64,000 bases of DNA, from NCBI GenBank assembly GCA_040389965.1, contig JAZJZF010000021.1:62001-126000 (forward strand). The letters run 5' to 3'. Position numbers and translations under genes: made by a program. Shown here in pieces: positions 26,203 to 34,300 of the stretch. A model generated the notes under the pieces. The model was not told the origin of the DNA. It did no database searches and was given only the letters and a program-made list of their open reading frames with translations. Position 1 is the stretch's first letter. Each line of letters begins with the position of its first letter. This stretch comes from UBA4416 sp040389965 (GTDB lineage Bacteria > Bacteroidota > Bacteroidia > B-17B0 > Aurantibacillaceae).

Positions 26203-29200
26203 ATGAAAAAAGTAATCCTATCACTAATGTTAGTAGCGTTGTCTCTATGTGGATTTTCGCAACTCTCCGTGGCTCCTAATCAAACAGCTACGAATTTGGC
26301 TAACTATCTATTAGGCGGCGGTGTTACCATCACTAATGCCCAATTGACCTGTCCCACAAATGCAAATGCCATATTTACTAATGGGGCAACTACCAATTTG
26401 GGATTAAACAGTGGTATTGTGCTCACAACAGGTTCGGCAGCTAATATTGCCAACGGAAATGGTACAAACAGTAGTGTTAACAATGGAGCTTCCGGGATTC
26501 CGCAAATGGCACCAATAAGCGGTACCAGTAGTAATTATGACGGCTGTATGCTCGAATTTGATATTAATCCAAAATGTTCTCCCTTAAATATCAGGTACAA
26601 ATTTGCCTCGGAAGAATATCCTGAATATGTAGGTGCAGGATACAATGATGCTTTTGGCTTCTTTATTACCGGGCCTAATCCGTCGGGAGGAAATTATGCA
26701 AACTATAACTTAGCCGTTGTACCCGGAACAAGCTCTCCCGTTACTATTGATAATATTAACTCAGGAAATAACTCCTCTTATTACATTACAAATACAGGCA
26801 GTACTATTGTGTATGATGGTATGACAACCGTTTTAACGGGAAGTGCCAACGTAACACCATGTGCCGACTACCATCTGAGGCTGGCTATTACAGATGGGGG
26901 TGACCAATATTTTGATTCGGGTGTATTCCTTGAACAATCGGGTATTTCCTGTTCATCTCCAACAGTGAATGCCAGCGGTGCTACTATATGCGCCGGACAA
27001 TCTGCTACATTAACAGCATCCGGAACAACTACCTACACCTGGTCAACGGGTTCAACCGCTAATAGCATAGTCGTTTCTCCATCCTCAACAACATCCTACA
27101 CCGTGGGAGGAAGTAATATCGGGATCTGTGTACAAACATCTAAAGTCATTACGGTTACGGTTAACAACGCTCCTACAGCAGTTGCAGGGCCAACAAAAGT
27201 ATTAACCTGTGCTACAACTGCTACTGTTCTTTCCGGATCAGGCGGAGGCACTTATGCATGGTCAGGGCCTGGTATATTATCCGGAGGTTCTACAGCATCG
27301 CCAACCGTTAACCAACCCGGAAACTATACATTAGTAGTTACATCGGCAGGATGCCCTTCTTTACCATCAGTAGTAAACGTATCGCAAAATACAACACCAC
27401 CTTCTGTTTCTTCTTCTGCAGGCGCATTAACCTGTGCTGTCACATCAGCCAATGTAACGGCGAACACTGCTGCTACTCCGGTCACTTATAATTGGTCCGG
27501 CCCCGGTATAACGGGTGGAGGTACAACCTCGTCACCTACTGTAAATCAACCCGGAACTTATAACTATACGGTTACCAACACTTCCAATGGCTGTGCCACA
27601 ACCGGATCACAGGCTATTACACAAAACATTGTTGCTCCTGTTGCTACATCCAGTGTTACAGCAGTACTAAACTGTACCTTAACTACAGTTAATACGGTAG
27701 CAACCACTACTACTACACCTGTTACTTATAACTGGTCCGGTACAGGTATTACGGGTGGAAGCACTACCTCGTCACCTACTGTAAATCAACCGGGCACATT
27801 CAATTATACGATCACCAGTACATCCAATGGCTGTACTACGACAGGCTCACAGGCGGTCACTCAAAATATTGTGCAACCTACTGTTGCCTCGAGTGCGCCA
27901 ACTGTATTAAATTGTACGTTAACGTCTGTAAATGCAACAGCAAGTACAACCACTACTCCTGTTACTTATAACTGGTCTGGTCCGGGAGTTGTTTCAGGAG
28001 GTACAACTCCTACTGTTACAGTAAATCAACCGGGCACATATAACTATACAGTTACTGCTACTAATGGTTGCCAAAGAATAGGATCGCAGGCGGTTACTCA
28101 AAACATTGTAGCTCCCACAGTAGCCTCATCTGCCGGAGTATTAAACTGTACATTAACTTCTGTAAATGCTATTGCCAGTACTACTACAACGCCTGTAACT
28201 TATAACTGGGGAGGGCCGGGTATTACAGGTGGCGCAACAACAGCAACGATTACGGCAAACCAACCGGGCACATATAATTATACGGTAACTGCAAATAACG
28301 GCTGTACAAAAACCGGCACACAAGCTATTACTCAAAACACGGCAACTCCTTCGGTAACAATGCCTGCCACACAAACCATTACCTGCGCAGCACCTTCTGT
28401 TACGCTCGTATCTTCGGCGTCTCCTTCCACCAGCATACCTGTTTGGACTGGCGGAGTATCGAGCGGAGTTAATAGCTATACTGCTACTGCATCTTCAGCC
28501 AATACCTATACATTAACCATAACTGATCCGGCCAACGGATGTACTAAAACAGGAATAGTTCAGGTTGTTCCAAACGCGGGCTTCCCTACCGTGTTGGCAA
28601 GCAATACCAATTCGTTAAACTGTAACGTTACTTCTGCTCAGGTAGTAGCAACAACATCTACCACACCTGTATCTTATAGCTGGACAGGCCCTGGAATTAC
28701 AGGCGGCGCAACAACAGCTACGGCATCTGTTAATGCCGGCGGACAATACACTGTAGTAGTTATGAATACAATTTCTTTATGTTCTTCAACTATTACAATA
28801 GCAGTACCTTTTAATACAACCGTTCCTACGCCTTCTATTACTGCATCAGGTTCTATTACCTGTACTTCGCCAACAGTTGCGTTAAATGGTTTTCCAACAA
28901 CCGGTGTAACTTATACCTGGACGGGCTCAGGAATAACAACCGGTCCTAACCTGCAAAATGTAATTGTAAATGCAGGAGGTAACTATGTTCTAAACGTTAC
29001 CAACATATCTAACGGTTGTACAGGCACACAAAATATATCGGTAGCAACCAACACCACTGCACCAAGTGTTAACTTAACTACCACATCTTACACAACAACT
29101 TGTGCTGTTCCTAATGCTACATTTAGTGCCGTAGCAAATCCTGCTGCCAGTACTACCTATAGCTGGACATCTCCTCCTACAGGATCGTTGAACAGTTATA

Positions 29201-30798
29201 CAGTATCAAATCCTATCGCCAGCGGTAGCGGTATTTTTACTGTAGCAGTTACAAATACAGTGAATGGTTGCGGAACATCCGCTATAACACAAGGTACTGT
29301 ACAAATAACTGCTGATGCAGGATTACCTTCAGCTACGATATCACAATCCTCAGCATCATTAACCTGTATTACTTCTGTGCAAACAGCTTCAGTTTTTACA
29401 ACTCCGTCCTCTAACATTACATACACATGGAGTCCTGCACCTGCTACAGGTTTGCATGCTTCTGTGGCTACATTTACTACTCCTGGTACTTATGTATGTG
29501 CTTTTACGAATACAGCAAACGCTTGCCCTGGCAGTACGCAAATTGTGATCGTTACCAATACAACCACACCAACTGCAAATGTTACTCCTACGGTATCTTT
29601 AAATTGTTACTCTGTAACATCTACGATCAGCTCAACGGTTACACCTGCTTCAGGTATTACCTATACATGGGCAGGTAGCGGAATTGCAGGAGCCAATAAC
29701 GGATCATCTGTATCTGTAAACAGTGCAGGAGTTTATACCTTATCTGTTTTAAATGCAGCTAACGGATGTTCAGCAACAGCGACGTCCTCTGTTATCAATA
29801 ATACAACACCGCCAACATTAAGTGTTACACCATCAAGTACAGTTATTACCTGCGGTTCTCCAACATTAAATTTAAATGCGACTACCAATAGTACAGTTAT
29901 TCCTGTATGGAATACACCAACAGGAAACGCTTATAACCCAATTGTAGCGGTAACTGCCGGTAATTATACGGTAAGCGTTATTGATCCTGTATCGGGTTGT
30001 ACGGCATCCCTTACTCTTGCTGTGGCAGGAAGTACAGTAGCTCCTGCACTCAGTGTTACAGCTAATGCGATTATTCCTTGCGGATCAAGTTCGATAGATC
30101 TTTCGGCAGCGGCTACAGGTGGCGGCATCACCTATAACTGGGCAGGGCCAACAAGCGGAAGTATTATTGCGGGCGCTAATACAGCAACTCCCATAGCAAC
30201 AGCAGCCGGTGTTTATACAGTTACTATTACAAACAGCTATGGCTGTACAAGTTCTGCTACTGTAGCGGTAGCGCAAAGCTCGGTAAACGCTGCATTTACA
30301 GCCGATCCTACTACAGGAGTTATTCCTTTAAATGTAAATACCACTAACCAAAGTACAGGTGGTAGTCTTACTTATCAGTGGAATTTCGGTAACGGTTCAA
30401 CATCAACAAACGTAAGCCCCGGAACTGTTTATAACACAAGCGGAACTTATACTATTGTTCTCATTGCATCATCAGGTTCATGTGCAGATACCGCAACAGC
30501 AATTATTGTTGTAGAAGATAACATGTCTCTGGAAATACCTAATGTGTTTACTCCTAATAATGATGGTACAAATGATATTTTTACTATTAAATCAACCGGT
30601 ATCAAAGAAATATCATTACAGATCTTTAACCGTTGGGGAGAAAAACTATACGAATTTACAGGAACCAAAGCTGCCTGGGACGGTATGACCCCTCAAGGAG
30701 CAAAAGTACCGGATGCCACTTATTTTTACTTCGTAAAAGCCTATGGTTTTGATGATAAGGAAATAGAAAAGCATGGTACCGTTAACCTCTTCAGGTAA
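26203..30798 (+). CDS. Giant cell-surface protein with choice-of-anchor L domain, Ig-like repeats and T9SS type B domain
   Basis: 1531 residues. Signal peptide (1-19, ending GFSQ); an N-terminal choice-of-anchor L type domain (about 25-245) with the typical RYKFASEEYPEYVG and NDAFGFFITGP; then about 14 Ig-like modules of 75-85 residues (about 250-1345), each with a Cys near the start (xxLxC) and a YxWSGPG-like centre; a PKD domain (about 1350-1425, ending YTIVLIASSG); and the gliding-motility-associated C-terminal domain (about 1440-1531, EIPNVFTPNNDGTNDIF) that marks T9SS type B cargo. It is probably a surface adhesin. Four modules are close tandem copies. Extremely rich in Thr, Ser and Gly. 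A terminator follows. Confidence 0.92.
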   Translation: MKKVILSLMLVALSLCGFSQLSVAPNQTATNLANYLLGGGVTITNAQLTCPTNANAIFTNGATTNLGLNSGIVLTTGSAANIANGNGTNSSVNNGASGIPQMAPISGTSSNYDGCMLEFDINPKCSPLNIRYKFASEEYPEYVGAGYNDAFGFFITGPNPSGGNYANYNLAVVPGTSSPVTIDNINSGNNSSYYITNTGSTIVYDGMTTVLTGSANVTPCADYHLRLAITDGGDQYFDSGVFLEQSGISCSSPTVNASGATICAGQSATLTASGTTTYTWSTGSTANSIVVSPSSTTSYTVGGSNIGICVQTSKVITVTVNNAPTAVAGPTKVLTCATTATVLSGSGGGTYAWSGPGILSGGSTASPTVNQPGNYTLVVTSAGCPSLPSVVNVSQNTTPPSVSSSAGALTCAVTSANVTANTAATPVTYNWSGPGITGGGTTSSPTVNQPGTYNYTVTNTSNGCATTGSQAITQNIVAPVATSSVTAVLNCTLTTVNTVATTTTTPVTYNWSGTGITGGSTTSSPTVNQPGTFNYTITSTSNGCTTTGSQAVTQNIVQPTVASSAPTVLNCTLTSVNATASTTTTPVTYNWSGPGVVSGGTTPTVTVNQPGTYNYTVTATNGCQRIGSQAVTQNIVAPTVASSAGVLNCTLTSVNAIASTTTTPVTYNWGGPGITGGATTATITANQPGTYNYTVTANNGCTKTGTQAITQNTATPSVTMPATQTITCAAPSVTLVSSASPSTSIPVWTGGVSSGVNSYTATASSANTYTLTITDPANGCTKTGIVQVVPNAGFPTVLASNTNSLNCNVTSAQVVATTSTTPVSYSWTGPGITGGATTATASVNAGGQYTVVVMNTISLCSSTITIAVPFNTTVPTPSITASGSITCTSPTVALNGFPTTGVTYTWTGSGITTGPNLQNVIVNAGGNYVLNVTNISNGCTGTQNISVATNTTAPSVNLTTTSYTTTCAVPNATFSAVANPAASTTYSWTSPPTGSLNSYTVSNPIASGSGIFTVAVTNTVNGCGTSAITQGTVQITADAGLPSATISQSSASLTCITSVQTASVFTTPSSNITYTWSPAPATGLHASVATFTTPGTYVCAFTNTANACPGSTQIVIVTNTTTPTANVTPTVSLNCYSVTSTISSTVTPASGITYTWAGSGIAGANNGSSVSVNSAGVYTLSVLNAANGCSATATSSVINNTTPPTLSVTPSSTVITCGSPTLNLNATTNSTVIPVWNTPTGNAYNPIVAVTAGNYTVSVIDPVSGCTASLTLAVAGSTVAPALSVTANAIIPCGSSSIDLSAAATGGGITYNWAGPTSGSIIAGANTATPIATAAGVYTVTITNSYGCTSSATVAVAQSSVNAAFTADPTTGVIPLNVNTTNQSTGGSLTYQWNFGNGSTSTNVSPGTVYNTSGTYTIVLIASSGSCADTATAIIVVEDNMSLEIPNVFTPNNDGTNDIFTIKSTGIKEISLQIFNRWGEKLYEFTGTKAAWDGMTPQGAKVPDATYFYFVKAYGFDDKEIEKHGTVNLFR
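27415..28345 (+). repeat. Four tandem Ig-like module repeats, period 240 bp
   Basis: The sequence ACTTATAA(C/T)TGG, coding TYNW, recurs at 27484, 27724, 27964 and 28198, giving periods of 240, 240 and 234 bp in phase with the reading frame. Each unit codes a module with NCTLTSVNA, TPVTYNWSGPG and VNQPGTYNYTV. They are recent in-gene duplications. Confidence 0.85.
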
Positions 30799-30823
30799 GA
30801 TAAATACCTGATATCACTTGCTC

Positions 30824-30857
30824 AAGCCCCGTTTTTAACATATAAACGGGGCTTTTT
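30824..30857 (+). terminator. Rho-independent terminator after the first giant surface protein
   Basis: Perfect 11-bp stem AAGCCCCGTTT (30824-30834) / AAACGGGGCTT (30844-30854), loop 9 nt, T run to 30857. Confidence 0.92.
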
Positions 30858-30944
30858 GCTGCCATCATTCTGAAGAATTTCTGGATATCTGAAACGGATT
30901 GTTTTAATCTATAGATTTATAGCTGCAAAAACATATCATATCAG

Positions 30945-31304
30945 ATGAAAAATCATAACCAAAATATCTTTATTACTGTTTTCCTAATCTTTATTACAGT
31001 AACCGGATTTAGTCAAACACAAAAATCTACTACTCCCAAAAGTTCTCATAGCACAGCAAATTCAAGCAATTCGAAGAAAGTAGAAACAAACTCACCCGGG
31101 TTTCAATTAGACGAAAATGATCCTTATCAGGGAAGAAAAAGTGAATTTTTAAACCAGATTATTGTGCCGGAGATTCCTGCAGATTTTCCAAAATATGAAA
31201 AGTGGATGGGTGTAAGGCACTATAACGAAGTGATTGAAGACTATTATAAAAAACACCCGGAAATCCTGAAAGAGAGTGTGAAAAATAAACTCTTAAGAAA
31301 CTAA
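30945..31304 (+). CDS. Small secreted protein of unknown function
   Basis: 119 residues with a signal peptide (about 1-24, ending GFSQ). A low-complexity Ser/Thr/Lys linker (25-50) precedes a charged domain with PGFQLDENDPYQGRKSEF and several prolines. No family is recognised. It lies between the two giant T9SS proteins, 44 bp before the second, and may be cotranscribed with it; a periplasmic accessory role is possible but unsupported. Confidence 0.7.
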   Translation: MKNHNQNIFITVFLIFITVTGFSQTQKSTTPKSSHSTANSSNSKKVETNSPGFQLDENDPYQGRKSEFLNQIIVPEIPADFPKYEKWMGVRHYNEVIEDYYKKHPEILKESVKNKLLRN

Positions 31305-31348
31305 CATCAACCTCATACCTCTCCCCTACAATGCCAAATTTATTTATC

Positions 31349-34300
31349 ATGAAAAAATTTTACTCGTCCTTAATGATAGGTTTCATATGCCTGTTATTTT
31401 CAGGTAACCTATTCTCGCAGGGTAATACCTGCGCAACTGCAGAACCATTTTGTACAGCAGTTGGCTCACCCTATATCTTTACAAATGTAACAGATGGCAA
31501 TACGGGCTTTTGCAGCTCCTGCCCTGCGGCCGGTTGTTTAAGTTCAACTCCCCGCCCATCCTGGTTTTATGTAAAATCCTTAACTGCAGGGGCAATGACC
31601 TATAGCCTTTCACAATCTACAAGCATTGGAGGAACTCCTAACATTGATGTCGATTTTATTGCTTACGGACCTTATTCTGCCGCTCAATTTACCAATGCCT
31701 GTGCATCATTACTTACAGGATCATGTTCAGGAGATCATAACTGTATAGGTAATATAGAAGATTGCAGTTATTCAATTGCATCTACTGAAACCATGACTCT
31801 TAGCCCAACCGCGGGCGGACAATACTACCTGATCATGATCACCAATTATGACGGTGTTGCAGGTTATATTACGTTTACACAAACCGGTGGTAATGGCTCT
31901 GATTGTGCGATTACCTGCCCTGATGATAATTTTGTACTGGTAGGAACAAATAAATCAACCAGCGCAGATGTTCCAAGTGGAAGCACCCTAAATTGTAATC
32001 AGAATATTCAGTTGGATCCTCCTGATCTGGGTGGTTTTTCATACAATCCTTTTACCGATCAGTTGACACCTTGTATGCAGGTATACATTGAGCCTTTCCG
32101 CAGTAACTTAGCAACCAATGGCTCTATCGATGTTTATGAAAACGGATTTGATTCATGGTTTGCCTGTCCTTCGGGTTGTGGCGGTGCCATTGGTGGAACT
32201 ACAGCAACCAACGGTGTCAATTTTGGTTGGTTCCTTGGTCAGGCAGATCCTAATTACAGCCATCCCAGCGTGTTTTGCCGAACCGGTACAATAGGCGCTA
32301 ATACAGCAACCGTAAGTTTAAGAAGCTGTTGGGACAATACACAAATTCTTGCCGGACCACAGGCATGGAACTCTACAACATGTTTTACATTAACAGCTGC
32401 TGCATCTCCAACTGCTTATGGTACTGCAGCTTTTTCAGTTACTCCGGTAGCAGGCGCGGCGGGCTTAAGCGATACCCATTGGGGGCGTGCAACCATTACC
32501 CCATCTTTGATCCCGAGCGGAACATATACTGTTACTTACACCTTTAACAATGGAAAATGCGGAGATCTGCATGGGAAATATGTATTTACAATTCCACCTA
32601 CTCCTACTATCACTGCAGCGTCGGCAGCAAGCCAGACAATATGTGCAGGCAGCACTGTGGCTGCTGAAAACTTTGTTATAACCCCTGCAGCAGGTACTTA
32701 TGTATGGAACAATGACAATACCACTATTGGTGTTGGAGCTTCCGGTACTTCAACTATTAATGCATATACAGCACCAAATATAGGAAGCACCACTATAGGC
32801 AATTTTACCATTACACCTACAGCATCCGGTTGTATTGGTACGCCAAGAACATTTACCATAACTCTTAATCCTAAACCCACGGTATCCATCGTATCAAATC
32901 CTGCATCCAGTATTTGTTTAAACAGTTCTCTTACATTTACATCAAGTGGTGCAAATACTTACACCTGGAGTTCATCTGCCAACGGAGGCTTAGGCTCTAC
33001 ATCAGGAACTAACGTGGGTGCTACACCTACTGCAACGGGAACAATAACTTACACAGTAAATGCTACATCAGTAGCAGGCTGTACAAACACCGCTACTCAA
33101 AATATTACTGTTAATGCTTTACCTGTTGTAACTATTACGCCAGCCAGTAGCGGAACATTATGTTCAGGAACAAGCATCACTCTTACAGGATCAGGTGCTT
33201 CTACGTATGCATGGCAAGCGCCTGCAGGTGGCGGATTAAGCGGCACATCGGGTTCGGTAGTAACAATTACACCTACTGCTTCCCCATTAACTTATACCGT
33301 AACAGGAACTGCTGCCAATACCTGTACTAACGTAGCTATAAGAACTATTACGGTTATAGCTACACCAACAATCTCAGTATCCAATCCTTCTGCTACACAA
33401 TCGAGCACTATATGCAGTGGCAACTCTGTTGTATTAACCGCTTCAGGCGCGGGAACATTTACATGGAGTCCCGCCACAGGATTAAGTTCTACCACAGGTA
33501 GTCCGGTAACCGCTAGTCCTACAAACACAGCCTCTCCAACAATTTATACCGTAACTGGTACTTCTGCTGCGGGTTGTATCAGCCCTGTTTCTTCGCAGGG
33601 AACATTTACGGTTACGGTTAATCCTATACCTAACGTTTCTATATCATCCACGCCAGCATCAAGCGTTTGTTTAAATAGTGCTTTAACGTTTACGGCAAGC
33701 GGCGCAAATACTTACACCTGGAGTTCATCTGCCAACGGAGGTTTAGGCTCTACATCAGGTGCTAACGTGGGTGCTACACCTACTGCAACGGGAACAATAA
33801 CTTACACGGTAAATGCTACATCAGTAGCAGGCTGTACAAACACCGCTACTCAAAATATTACTGTTAATGCTTTACCTGTTGTAACTATTACGCCAGCCAG
33901 TAGCGGAACATTATGTTCGGGAACAAGTATTACCTTAACCGGGTCGGGTGCCACTTCTTATGCATGGCAATCACCCGCAGGTGGCGGCTTAACTGGTTCG
34001 GGATCAGTTGTAACTATTGCTCCTACTGTATCACCTGTAACCTATACCGTAACAGGAACTGCCGCTAATACCTGTACTAATATAGCTATAAGAACCATTA
34101 CCGTTATGGCTACACCAACTGTATCAGTATCCAATCCTTCTGCTACACAATCGAGTACCCTATGCAGTGGCAACTCTGTTGTACTAACAGCATCAGGCGC
34201 AGGAACATTTACATGGAGTCCTGCCACAGGATTAAGTTCTACCACAGGCAGTCCGGTAACCGCTAGCCCTACAAATACAAGTTCTCCAACAATATATACC

